From Cytophagales bacterium (GTDB taxonomy: Bacteria > Bacteroidota > Bacteroidia > Cytophagales > Spirosomataceae): DNA of 51,404 bases. Below, in pieces: positions 42,788 through 51,404 of this stretch. The stretch is from positions 1 to 51,404 of the forward strand of contig JAAFJL010000012.1 in NCBI GenBank assembly GCA_013298865.1. The letters run 5' to 3'. Position 1 is the stretch's first letter. Each line of letters starts with the position of its first letter. The position numbers were made by a program, and so were the translations under genes. Below the pieces are notes generated by a model. The model saw nothing but the letters and a program-made list of their open reading frames with translations. It searched no databases and was not told the DNA's origin.

Positions 42788-43411
42788 ATGAAATTTTCAG
42801 AATGTACAATTTCTTTTTTAGAAAAAAGATTTGGTTTATTAGAAACAGATGGACTGGAAAGTTTAAGTGACTGGTTATCAATCGATTCTGTGATTTCAGA
42901 ATTTCAGAATCAGAGCTTAATTTTCCATCAAAAAGAATTGAAATTCAATATCTGGAACTGGAATGAACAAGAACTTTCGCTTCATTTTATTGGTCCAATA
43001 ATTTCATTATCAGAGTTTTCAACAAATGCTTTTAATATTTTTGCTCAAAGAAATTTAACGGGAATCATAGATGATTTAGAATTATCTGGTAAACCCGATG
43101 GAATCATTGCAAAAGGTCGAAGAGAGCCAGAGGTGCCATATTTTTGCTTTCAGGAATATAAGAAAGAACTCGACCCAGACGGGCATCCTTTGCCACAAGT
43201 TTTAGGAGCAATGTTGGTTGGGCAATCTTTAAATAATGTCAATCAACCAATGTATGGCTGTTACGTGATTGGCAAAATGTGGACTTTTGTTGTTTTAGAA
43301 GGTAAAAATTATGGTACTTCGGAAAGTTTCGATTCAACTTCCGATGAAATTTTTATCATTTTTAAAATTTTACTAAATCTTAAAAAAATTGTAGAAAAAT
43401 TGACTGCATAA
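42788..43411 (+). CDS. PD-(D/E)XK nuclease-like protein
   Basis: A 207-residue protein of unknown function. The second half contains SGKPDGIIAKG, PYFCFQEYKKE and LPQVLGAMLVGQ: a Pro-Asp followed about 20 residues later by Glu-x-Lys and a helix with Gln, which is the core of PD-(D/E)XK nucleases. The N-terminal half (LFGLLETDGLESLSDWL-like) is unlike any domain I can name. The gene sits between hisS and aldose epimerase with 12- and 9-base gaps, so it is in their operon. Alternatives are an inactive nuclease fold or a restriction-like protein; the active-site reading is by eye. Confidence 0.65.
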   Translation: MKFSECTISFLEKRFGLLETDGLESLSDWLSIDSVISEFQNQSLIFHQKELKFNIWNWNEQELSLHFIGPIISLSEFSTNAFNIFAQRNLTGIIDDLELSGKPDGIIAKGRREPEVPYFCFQEYKKELDPDGHPLPQVLGAMLVGQSLNNVNQPMYGCYVIGKMWTFVVLEGKNYGTSESFDSTSDEIFIIFKILLNLKKIVEKLTA

Positions 43412-43420
43412 GTACTACCC

Positions 43421-44287
43421 ATGATAACAATAGAAAATGAGTTTGTATCTGCCCAAATCAAACCTTTGGGGGCTGAATTGGTCAGTTTTTTTGATAAAAA
43501 TGCCCAACAAGAATTTATGTGGGAAGCAAATCTTGATTTTTGGGGCAAAACTTCGCCAGTACTTTTCCCAATAGTTGGTGCATTAAAGAATAATCAATAC
43601 ACCTTTGAGGGAGAAAAATATACACTTCCTCGGCATGGATTTGCACGTGAAAAGGAATTTTTCTTAGAGTCAAAATCCGAAACTGAGGTAGTTTTCATGT
43701 TAGTTTCAGATGAAAAATCGAAAGAAGTGTATCCATTCGATTTTGAATTCAGCATAAAATATCGGTTGATAGAAAAATCTCTTCAAGTAACTTATTCTGT
43801 GAAAAATACGGGACAAAAGGCGATGTATTTTTCAGTTGGAGGGCATCCAGCTTTCAAAATCCCTTTGAGTAAAGGTACAAATTATGATGATTATTCTTTG
43901 GAATTCGAGCAAACAGAAAACTCGCCAAGATGGGATTTGACGAACGATGGTTTAATCAAAAACGAGAGTTCGCACTTTTTCCAAAATACAAATCAAATAA
44001 GACTTTCCAAGGAATTATTCTACGGAGATGCCTTGGTTTTTGATGATTTAAAATCTCATCATGTAAGTATCAAATCAGAAAAGACAGACAAGAAACTCAC
44101 TTTTGATTTTGCAGGATTTCCCTATTTGGGTATTTGGGCAGCAAAAAATGCTGATTTTGTTTGTATAGAACCTTGGTGTGGCATTGCCGACTACGAAAAT
44201 CATAATCAAGAACTTTCTCAAAAAGCAGGAATTAATGCTTTAGGAATTAATGAATTATTTGAAAGAACTTGGTCGATAGAAATCTAA
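43421..44287 (+). CDS. Aldose 1-epimerase family protein
   Basis: A 288-residue aldose epimerase (mutarotase)-like protein of the LacX/YeaD-related group, which interconverts anomers of sugars or sugar phosphates. Seen are LGAELVSFFDKNAQQEFMWE, LFPIVGAL, LPRHGFAREKEF, SVGGHPAFKIPL (catalytic His), and ICIEPWCG-like FVCIEPWCGIADYENHNQ. It is the last gene of the hisS operon, with a strong terminator 7 bases downstream. The substrate is unknown. Confidence 0.9.
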   Translation: MITIENEFVSAQIKPLGAELVSFFDKNAQQEFMWEANLDFWGKTSPVLFPIVGALKNNQYTFEGEKYTLPRHGFAREKEFFLESKSETEVVFMLVSDEKSKEVYPFDFEFSIKYRLIEKSLQVTYSVKNTGQKAMYFSVGGHPAFKIPLSKGTNYDDYSLEFEQTENSPRWDLTNDGLIKNESSHFFQNTNQIRLSKELFYGDALVFDDLKSHHVSIKSEKTDKKLTFDFAGFPYLGIWAAKNADFVCIEPWCGIADYENHNQELSQKAGINALGINELFERTWSIEI

Positions 44288-44294
44288 GAAAATA

Positions 44295-44324
44295 AAAAAG
44301 CCCCGAATAGAATCGGGGCTTTTT
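44295..44324. terminator. Terminator of the hisS operon
   Basis: AAAAAGCCCCGA / TCGGGGCTTTTT around a six-base loop, 8 bases after the epimerase stop. T-runs on both sides. Confidence 0.9.
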
Positions 44325-44473
44325 ATATGAAAATATTATGGTTCTCCTATTTTTTATAATTCAATCCGTGATATAATTCAGACTGAAACCAGTTTAAGGA
44401 AAATCTAACAGTGTAACACACAACTCTGAAGAGCCAAAATTGATAATTGCTAATTGTTGATTGCTAATTGAGT

Positions 44474-46192
<1,719 letters not shown>

Positions 46193-46330
46193 ATACGAGA
46201 TTTTTACCCGTGGCATGGTTGTGGTTTTTATGATTATATAAATACTCTTTTTTTAGATTACAGACTTTTTGCTTTGTTCTAATAGATTGATATTTAGAAT
46301 TTTACGAAAAACGAACAACAAAAACGAAAC

Positions 46331-47116
46331 CTAAAGACACAAATCTTTCATTTCTTCTTTTGTTCCCAAGAAAACGTTGTAATCAACACTTCCTTTTACG
46401 CCCTCCGCCCAGCCTTCCATACTGTGTTGCCAAAACCAGAGGCTTTTACCGTATCCTCTTACTTTTTCCTGAGAATATACGGCAATCCAAAGTGGATAAT
46501 CCTCGAAATTTCCCTTGATAAATTTATTGTAAAAATTAGGGTTGGTATAAATGATTGGTTTTTTACCGTAGTGTTTTTCGACTAAATCAAGCCAAATTCC
46601 AATTTCATTAACAATTTTTTCATTAGATTTCGTCGAATTCCGCTCTATGTCAAGTACGGGTGCAAAATCACCTTTTTCTAATTTTACAGAATTAATAAAA
46701 CTTTTCGCCTGACTTGCTGGGTCTCGCCAAGGAATATAAAAATGATACGCACCACGTCTGATACCAACTTTTTTGACTTCTTCCCAATTTCTATCAAATT
46801 GTTTATCTGCATGGTCGATTCCTTCGGTAGCTTTCAAAAATGCAAATTCAATTTTAAGTTCTTCCTCGGTAAATCTCATTTTCTTTACCCTCGTCCAATT
46901 GACATTACCATTATGATGAGAAATATCAATACCATGAACTTTGTATCGAAGTGGAAGTGTGATGCCAATTTTAGAAACTTTACGCCAGCCATTAGGATTA
47001 CTTTTTAGAAAAGAATCATACACCCACCAACCAAGTGCCAAAACAAAGATTAAGATAAGGGTTTTTTGAAAAAGCGGTAGCTTCGTAAAAATTGTCAGGA
47101 GATTCGGTTTTTTCAT
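46331..47116 (-). CDS. GH25 muramidase-like protein
   Basis: A 261-residue glycoside hydrolase family 25 enzyme, expected to cut the glycan strand of peptidoglycan. One N-terminal membrane segment (about 14-36, KTLILIFVLALGWWVYDSF) anchors it, with the catalytic domain outside the cytoplasm: HGIDISHHNGNVNWTRVK, FAFLKATEGIDHADKQFDRN, RRGAYHFYIPW and GDFAPVLDIER, which together place the Asp and Glu of the active site. It may act in cell-wall remodelling. A TATTTTTG box lies only five bases before the ATG (47121-47128 on the minus strand), which would leave almost no leader, so either it is not the promoter or the message is leaderless. Confidence 0.9.
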   Translation of the reverse strand: MKKPNLLTIFTKLPLFQKTLILIFVLALGWWVYDSFLKSNPNGWRKVSKIGITLPLRYKVHGIDISHHNGNVNWTRVKKMRFTEEELKIEFAFLKATEGIDHADKQFDRNWEEVKKVGIRRGAYHFYIPWRDPASQAKSFINSVKLEKGDFAPVLDIERNSTKSNEKIVNEIGIWLDLVEKHYGKKPIIYTNPNFYNKFIKGNFEDYPLWIAVYSQEKVRGYGKSLWFWQHSMEGWAEGVKGSVDYNVFLGTKEEMKDLCL

Positions 47117-47282
47117 ACCACAAAAATAAGAGAAACATCTTAATTGAGGAGTTTGTGATAGAAAAATTAAAATTTACTTGAAATGTTAAAAAAGTTAAAA
47201 TGTGTTTTTATGCGAATGTATTTACATATTTTTACCTGATATTCAGTCACTTACAAATCGAAAACTTTAAATCTTCATTATC

Positions 47283-47906
47283 ATGAAAAAAATAATTCTA
47301 ATTTGTTTCATTCTTTTTTTGGGAATGAATAATATCTTCGCCCAAATACGGGTAAGTGCGTTAATTCATGGGAATAATCAAAATCTGTGGAATAACTCAA
47401 CGGAAAAAGTCGGGGGATTTGGTTTTGGGGCAAGTATGTATTTTAAACGTTCCAAAAACTTTTGGATTGGAGCAGAACTGAATAATTACAAAATAGGTGA
47501 ATCATCAGAAACGGCTCAACCAATCATATATCCAGCCTATTCATCTTATGCTTCTAATTATTTGCACAAAGAAGGCAGAATGTACACAGCTTCGGTAGGG
47601 TTTGAACATTACTTTCTACCCACAAAAATAATTTCTCCGTACATTGGTGCAAATGCAGGGCTTGCCGTGCTGAACATTCAACCTTACACCGAAAATTTTA
47701 GAGGAGAATTAATTCCAATAGTTAGCAACGAAAAGCAAACTTCTCATGGATTGATTAGTGCTTTCAAATTAGGAGTTTTGGCAGAAGTAAAAAACACTAT
47801 CGGACTTTTAGGACAAATAAGTTTCCAGCCAATTACAGGTACTGACCTGAAAACCAATGGTTTATGGAATATAAAATTTGGATTGACTTATAGGTTTAAG
47901 AATTAA
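47283..47906 (+). CDS. Outer-membrane beta-barrel protein
   Basis: A 207-residue protein with a signal peptide (MKKIILICFILFLGMNNIFA). The rest alternates amphipathic strands (GFGFGASMYFKRSKNFWIGA, MYTASVGFEHYFLPTKII, YIGANAGLAVLNIQPY, LISAFKLGVLAEVKN, GLLGQISFQPITGTD), ending NIKFGLTYRFKN with aromatic and charged last residues as usual for barrels of about eight to ten strands. The gene is followed 21 bases later by a lipoprotein gene. The function is unknown. Confidence 0.85.
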   Translation: MKKIILICFILFLGMNNIFAQIRVSALIHGNNQNLWNNSTEKVGGFGFGASMYFKRSKNFWIGAELNNYKIGESSETAQPIIYPAYSSYASNYLHKEGRMYTASVGFEHYFLPTKIISPYIGANAGLAVLNIQPYTENFRGELIPIVSNEKQTSHGLISAFKLGVLAEVKNTIGLLGQISFQPITGTDLKTNGLWNIKFGLTYRFKN

Positions 47907-47927
47907 AAAGTTTATTTTGACTGCATT

Positions 47928-48491
47928 ATGAAAAACGCTAAACTTCTATCTTATTTTTTGATTCTCGGTATGTTGTTACTTGCTTGTAGTGGGGATGATT
48001 TATTAGAGAAAAATACTTATACTCGCTATGTAACAGCAAAAGTAAGCGGAAAACGGTTTTTATTTCCTCTAATTTATCGAAGTGGAGCTTATAGTAATAC
48101 TTTACACCAAAATAACTTCTTACGCTTACATATGGGGTCTATTCCTAATACAATTGGCGTTGAAATAATAATCCATGACTTAGACTTAACTACACTAAAA
48201 TTGCCAGCTATAATTCCCAATAAAAATTTTACTATTGCTCTTCAAGATAGTTCATTGTCTCTTCCCAATAATGAAAAATGCAAAAAGTTAAATTTATCTT
48301 GTTATTATGTAGCTAATGATTCTTCCACAGAGGTAGAACTTATAATTACAAAATTTAATGGTGATACAGTTGAAGGAAAATTCTCAGGCAACTTTCACAC
48401 TTTTGGATTTTTTTATTTTATTGTCAATGATTTAACAGATAAAGTAAAAGTTACAGACGGTTATTTTATTTCTGACTACACGAGGTTTTAA
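47928..48491 (+). CDS. Putative surface lipoprotein
   Basis: A 187-residue lipoprotein with a textbook lipobox (GMLLLAC, Cys20) followed by SGDD, a Ser-Gly-Asp-Asp sequence like the Bacteroidota surface-export signal. The mature region is strand-rich and unknown (TKFNGDTVEGKFSGNFHTFG near the end is typical of carbohydrate-binding-type or DUF-lipoproteins in the phylum). It is probably co-transcribed with the barrel protein before it. The function is unknown. Confidence 0.78.
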   Translation: MKNAKLLSYFLILGMLLLACSGDDLLEKNTYTRYVTAKVSGKRFLFPLIYRSGAYSNTLHQNNFLRLHMGSIPNTIGVEIIIHDLDLTTLKLPAIIPNKNFTIALQDSSLSLPNNEKCKKLNLSCYYVANDSSTEVELIITKFNGDTVEGKFSGNFHTFGFFYFIVNDLTDKVKVTDGYFISDYTRF

Positions 48492-48518
48492 ATATTCTGG
48501 TTCAAATATGATTCCTCA

Positions 48519-48545
48519 CCACGGTCTGTGGCACACCATAGCCGT
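48519..48545. repeat. CGGTCTGTGG hairpin repeat, copy 1 (divergent)
   Basis: ACGGTCTGTGGCACACCATA and GCCGT. It shares the CGGTCTGTGG core, or CGTGGTCTGT in copies 2 and 3, but is the most divergent member. Confidence 0.5.
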
Positions 48546-48692
48546 CAGGGTAGGGATAGAATTAATACGGTCATCTGCTAAATTTTCACTCCCGTGGTCA
48601 TGTGTCCCAGTGACCATCACAAGTGTGATAGGTATTTATTGCTCGCTCTAAGTCTATTTTTTTGACAGATAAAGCGAGTAATAACTTTTGAA

Positions 48693-48728
48693 ACCGTGGT
48701 CTGTTGTATTAAACCCAACTCCAACGGT
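48693..48728. repeat. ACCGTGG hairpin repeat, copy 2
   Basis: ACCGTGGTCTGTTGTATTAA, followed by ACCCAACTCCAACGGT. ACCGTTGG-like ends pair imperfectly. About 30 of 36 positions match copy 3 at 50760-50794, in the same orientation. Confidence 0.75.
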
Positions 48729-48815
48729 CTAAATTTTACGAGTTGGAAGTTGATGATTTTGGTTTTTTAACCCACTTTATTGATAAATTTTAGTTGCCGT
48801 GTTGCAGTCGCATGA

Positions 48816-49220
48816 ATGTCGAGTGTCATAGAAAGTACATTAGATACTAAATTCTTTGAATCCGACGAGAATTCTTTTCCACAATTTTTAGATTATTTAC
48901 GCAAAATTTCAAAAATGAGCGATTTAGAATATTGGTTTGACAAAAGAAAAATAAACAACGAAACAACGATCAAAAACATCTTTAAATCCAAAATGCTCAC
49001 AACTACAACGCCCGAATCACTCACGACAATTGGGCAAAGTGTTTTTGATAAAATTTGGGGGAATGTTGCATTGAGGGAGAGTTTGTTTCCGAGAGCTAAT
49101 TACCCAAGTATGAATGATGTTCAATATAAAGACGCTGCGAACGTGGATTTTATTACTTTTGTAGGTAACACGAAAGATAATATGAATAGCTCTTTTTATG
49201 ATTTTATTAAGGTAAAATAA
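48816..49220 (+). CDS. Unknown 134-residue protein, possible toxin-like partner
   Basis: A protein with no recognisable family, no signal peptide and no clear catalytic motif. It is mostly helical by composition in the first half (FPQFLDYLRKISKMSDLEYW) and ends with DFITFVGNTKDNMNSSFYDF. A TGA stop lies in frame immediately before its ATG, so it is not an in-frame continuation of anything upstream. The following gene starts one base after its stop, which implies translational coupling. Together with the beta-propeller gene behind it and the flanking hairpins, a toxin or remnant of a polymorphic-toxin tip is possible, but this is inference only. Confidence 0.6.
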   Translation: MSSVIESTLDTKFFESDENSFPQFLDYLRKISKMSDLEYWFDKRKINNETTIKNIFKSKMLTTTTPESLTTIGQSVFDKIWGNVALRESLFPRANYPSMNDVQYKDAANVDFITFVGNTKDNMNSSFYDFIKVK

Positions 49221-49221
49221 A

Positions 49222-50280
49222 ATGTACTACTTACAAAGAACGAAAAATAATATACAGAATTTTAAAGTAATAGGGGATGATTTATTGTATAAAGTAAATG
49301 GCAATGATTATTATTTATTTCAAAACGATACTTTAATTGATGAAAACAATTATGGATATTTTGAATTTGGTAAATATCTTTGCTTGAATCATAAAGATTC
49401 AACGGATTTAATAGATAAATTCTCGAAGTCTTTAAATACCATACCTGTTACATTCATCGGAAGGGACTTTTATGGAGATAATTTTGTTGTTTCTAAAAAC
49501 TCAATTAGAGAAGGAGTAGGTTTGTATTCAAGTAATTATATAATCTGTCAATTATTTCCTTTTAGAGAATTATATGAATTACGTCACAGGTATCTTGGTT
49601 CTGGCTATCGGTTTGAAAACCAGTATATTCAAGTACATAGTGAAAGAAAACTTCTCAAATCCCTCTCTCTCCTCACAGGTGAGTACGAATGGGAGGTAGA
49701 TTTTTCGGGGAGAACTTATTTCGATATACACAAAGAAGCACAAAATGTTGAAATCTCAAAAATCATAGGCGTTTGGGAACAGCAATTATTGATAACAACC
49801 AATACTTATGAGCTAATAAGTATTGATACTGCCTCAGGCAAAATCAACTGGGAAACTAATAACCTCCAAAGTAAAATTATTAAACAACCCCCTTATAATC
49901 AGTTATTTAGTAATCCATATTTAGAGAATGGTAAAATCTATGAATTGGTTGGTAACGTATATTATTCCATAGATTTATTGACCCAAGCCATAGAAATCCT
50001 TTGGCGAGACGAAAGAAAAGAAGGTTTTTTAAGCGTAGCACATCCAACCTATACTGATGATTACATCTATTTTACGGGTTCTTATGGCAATCATTTGATC
50101 TCTAATTTGGTGGGCGTTTTCAATAGAAGCAATTATAAGTTAGAATGGGCAGAAGAACTCGAAATAGAAGACACTCCAGAGGGATATGCTACATTAAACC
50201 AAGCTCCACAAGTCTCAGATAACAAACTATATGTTTTAGATTGTATGGGTTTATTGCGAATCTTTGAAAAAGAGAACTAA
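49222..50280 (+). CDS. PQQ-like beta-propeller protein (possible immunity protein)
   Basis: A 352-residue cytoplasmic protein (no signal peptide) with recurring propeller-blade units ending in x-W: SLSLLTGEYEWEVDFSG, LISIDTASGKINWETNNL, YSIDLLTQAIEILWRDERK and GVFNRSNYKLEWAEELEIE. They resemble PQQ/WD-type blades with about four recognisable repeats in the C-terminal two thirds; the first third is unclear. In Bacteroidota such propellers occur beside polymorphic-toxin genes as immunity-like proteins, and this one is coupled to a 134-residue gene (one-base gap). The immunity role is an inference. Confidence 0.7.
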   Translation: MYYLQRTKNNIQNFKVIGDDLLYKVNGNDYYLFQNDTLIDENNYGYFEFGKYLCLNHKDSTDLIDKFSKSLNTIPVTFIGRDFYGDNFVVSKNSIREGVGLYSSNYIICQLFPFRELYELRHRYLGSGYRFENQYIQVHSERKLLKSLSLLTGEYEWEVDFSGRTYFDIHKEAQNVEISKIIGVWEQQLLITTNTYELISIDTASGKINWETNNLQSKIIKQPPYNQLFSNPYLENGKIYELVGNVYYSIDLLTQAIEILWRDERKEGFLSVAHPTYTDDYIYFTGSYGNHLISNLVGVFNRSNYKLEWAEELEIEDTPEGYATLNQAPQVSDNKLYVLDCMGLLRIFEKEN

Positions 50281-50394
50281 ATAAATCTAATGAAGCAGTA
50301 TTAAGCGTATGGATAAGCAGAAGGAATGAGTGGTAAAAAAATATAAAGAAAGAATGACCTCAAAACGCTTAAAACGTGAGAATTAACTTTTTAT

Positions 50395-50802
50395 ATGAAA
50401 AACGCACATCGTTTTTTACATCTATGGATTTTCCTATTATTGAGTTCTCACACTCTGTGGGCATCTCATATATTTGGCGGTAATATGTACTTGACTCAAC
50501 TGGATAAAGCCACAGGTAAGTTCAAATTAACGATGAATATTTATGTAGATGACATTACCTTAGTGCCTTTGGAATTGGGTAATTTGCAAAGCCAAAGTCG
50601 TTTGTTAAAGATATTAAGCAAATCGGGCAATGTAAAAATGATGGACATTGACCTGCCCTTCGAGAAACTTTTTGATTTAGTTTATGACAATGAAAGTTGT
50701 TTAAGACTCAAAAACCTAAAAACTAAAGAATTCAGATATTCCAAAGAAATCATCCTGAAACCGTGGTCTGTGGCATTAAACCCAGCCCCACGGTATATGT
50801 GA
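50395..50802 (+). pseudogene. Truncated N terminus of a large secreted Bacteroidota protein
   Basis: 135 codons. A signal peptide (HRFLHLWIFLLLSSHTLWA) is followed by SHIFGGNMYLTQLDKATGKF and LTMNIYVDD, the N-terminal pattern (ASHI.GG....) of large gliding- or T9SS-type secreted proteins in this phylum. It also has NESCLRLKNLKTKEFRYSKE and IILKP, which in full proteins continue for hundreds of residues. Here the reading frame enters the ACCGTGG repeat (50760-50794), encoding the unnatural ending WSVALNPAPRYM and a stop. The match to the family thus stops exactly where the repeat starts. It is called a gene remnant cut by the repeat. Confidence 0.65.
50760..50794. repeat. ACCGTGG hairpin repeat, copy 3
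   Basis: ACCGTGGTCTGTGGCATTAA, followed by ACCCAGCCCCACGGT. The ends ACCGTGG and CCACGGT are exact inverses around a 21-base loop. It lies at the end of the truncated secreted-protein gene. Confidence 0.8.
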
Positions 50803-50828
50803 GAGAATTGAACTATACTTTCAAGCAC

Positions 50829-50863
50829 AAAAAAAGCCTCTCAAATTCTGAGAGGCTTTTTTT
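50829..50863. terminator. Bidirectional terminator of the peroxiredoxin gene
   Basis: AAAAAAAGCCTCTCA / TGAGAGGCTTTTTTT around AATTC, a perfect 15-pair hairpin with seven T on each strand. It ends three bases after the peroxiredoxin stop at 50866. Confidence 0.93.
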
Positions 50864-50865
50864 GT

Positions 50866-51404
50866 TTATTTATTCGGCTGAGGCGTTGTTCTCAAATATG
50901 GTTTAATAATGGTAAAACCCTTCGGGAATTTCGCTGCTGCATCTTCAGTTTTTACGGCTGGTGTAATGATTACATCTTCACCATCCACCCAATCTGCTGG
51001 GGTGGCAACTTGGTAATTTGCGGTCAGTTGCAAAGAATCAATGACCCTCAATAATTCTTGAAAATTTCTTCCTGTTGATGCTGGATAAGTCAAAGTCAAT
51101 TTAACTTTCTTGTCTGGACCAATGATAAATACCGAACGTACCGTAGCTTTTTCAGAAGCATTTGGATGAATCATGTCATAAAGAGTCGCTACGTTTCTAT
51201 CAGAATCTGCGATGATGGGAAAATTCATTTTCACACCGTTCACTTCTTCAATATCAGGCACCCATTTATTGTGCGAGTCCAAATCATCTACTGAAACGGC
51301 GATAACTTTTACGCCTTTTTTCTCGAATTCGCCTTTCAAAAGTGCTGTTTTGCCTAATTCTGTTGTACATACGGGCGTAAAATCAGCAGGATGACTGAAA
51401 AGCA
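50866..51404 (-). CDS. 1-Cys peroxiredoxin (Prx6-type), 5' end beyond the window
   Basis: A partial gene; about 179 codons are present and the start lies past position 51404. Just inside the edge is the catalytic motif FSHPADFTPVCTTELG, with peroxidatic Cys encoded at 51367-51369. It is followed by VKVIAVSVDDLDSHNKWVPD and the long C-terminal domain (SVFIIGPDKKVKLTLTYPAS, TGRNFQELLRVIDSLQL, ATPADWVDGEDVIITPAV). The C-terminal extension is typical of 1-Cys peroxiredoxins (Prx6 group), which reduce hydrogen and lipid peroxides with one active-site Cys. Terminator follows directly. No neighbouring gene suggests the reductant. Confidence 0.9.
   Translation of the reverse strand, partial: LFSHPADFTPVCTTELGKTALLKGEFEKKGVKVIAVSVDDLDSHNKWVPDIEEVNGVKMNFPIIADSDRNVATLYDMIHPNASEKATVRSVFIIGPDKKVKLTLTYPASTGRNFQELLRVIDSLQLTANYQVATPADWVDGEDVIITPAVKTEDAAAKFPKGFTIIKPYLRTTPQPNK

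Larger units (their letters stand above)
48492..48815. other. Gene-free stretch full of hairpins (324 bases)
   Basis: It contains three short palindromic segments: a CACGGTCTGTGG motif at 48519-48545, an ACCGTGG motif at 48693-48728, and TTATTGCTCGCTCTAAG (48636-) pairing with AAAGCGAGTAATAA (ending 48684) around a T-rich loop. GGTCATGTGTCCCAGTGACC (48597-48616) forms a further small hairpin. No gene, promoter or RNA family was recognised. The sequence is unlike the spacers elsewhere in the window. Confidence 0.6.

Noticed and set aside
48816-50280. One gene split by a frameshift at 49220
   Set aside because: The second frame has its own ATG one base after a normal stop, and the two proteins look unrelated, so a coupled pair fits better.
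48693-50794. Integron attC cassette sites
   Set aside because: The hairpins are too short, lack the conserved core-site pairs and no integrase is present. Only a loose similarity in layout remains.

Overview
The window (51,404 bases, AT-rich) comes from a member of the Bacteroidota, most likely order Cytophagales (Spirosomaceae/Leadbetterellaceae-like; the genus cannot be fixed from sequence alone). The evidence is a set of family-typical proteins (tail-fibre-like surface proteins, 3-keto-disaccharide hydrolases, a fused PabB-PabC, a PspC/LiaF-like pair, a Spns-type MFS carrier, a Bacteroidota-type ArgE, a VF530 protein), lipoprotein signals followed by acidic residues, and several upstream motifs matching the Bacteroidota promoter (TTG, about 19 bases, TAnnTTTG). 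Forty-five intact or edge-cut protein genes and one gene fragment are called. No rRNA, tRNA, CRISPR array or transposase gene was found.

Layout. 0-7.5 kb: a lipoprotein and three secreted surface proteins on the minus strand (a short fibre-like protein, a LamG/beta-helix protein, a repetitive fibre-like protein), with a divergent PAS-LuxR regulator. The LamG/beta-helix gene is bracketed by palindromic elements whose outer 27 bases form a perfect inverted repeat. 7.5-13.6 kb: uracil phosphoribosyltransferase, a PIG-L/LmbE deacetylase, S-adenosylhomocysteinase, the Tex RNA-binding protein and a membrane protein. 13.6-25 kb: an AddA-like helicase-nuclease, two small proteins of unknown function, an RluA-type pseudouridine synthase overlapping a VF530 gene, a hydrolase, the LiaF-like/PspC pair, a RecD/Dda-like helicase and the PabB-PabC fusion. 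25-34.5 kb: malic enzyme, a DUF1080 hydrolase, ArgE, an MFS carrier, an FAD oxidoreductase, and a divergent Lrp/alanine dehydrogenase pair. 34.5-48.5 kb: an LTA-synthase-like phosphotransferase, an Omp85-type barrel, a cytochrome c, a methyltransferase, a second DUF1080 protein, two small membrane or secreted proteins, a 51-residue basic protein starting five bases from divergent hisS, a PD-(D/E)XK-like protein, an aldose epimerase, Pgi, a GH25 muramidase, a barrel protein and a lipoprotein. 48.5-50.8 kb: an accessory island with an unknown 134-residue protein coupled to a beta-propeller protein (possible toxin/immunity pair), recurring short hairpins and a truncated secreted-protein gene. The window ends inside a 1-Cys peroxiredoxin gene.

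Most genes are chromosomal housekeeping genes in short operons. The intergenic spaces are unusual. Many are filled with short repeated words (TCGGTTT, GATTGAGT, GAAT, AATTGATAATTG) or with dispersed palindromes of 100-160 bases, and several of these overlap the stop codons of neighbouring genes. The points most worth testing are the possibly invertible surface-protein segment at 2.0-4.7 kb, a candidate small RNA antisense to the end of lrp, the hairpin-bracketed island at 48.7-50.8 kb, and the hisS/basic-protein start-to-start arrangement.
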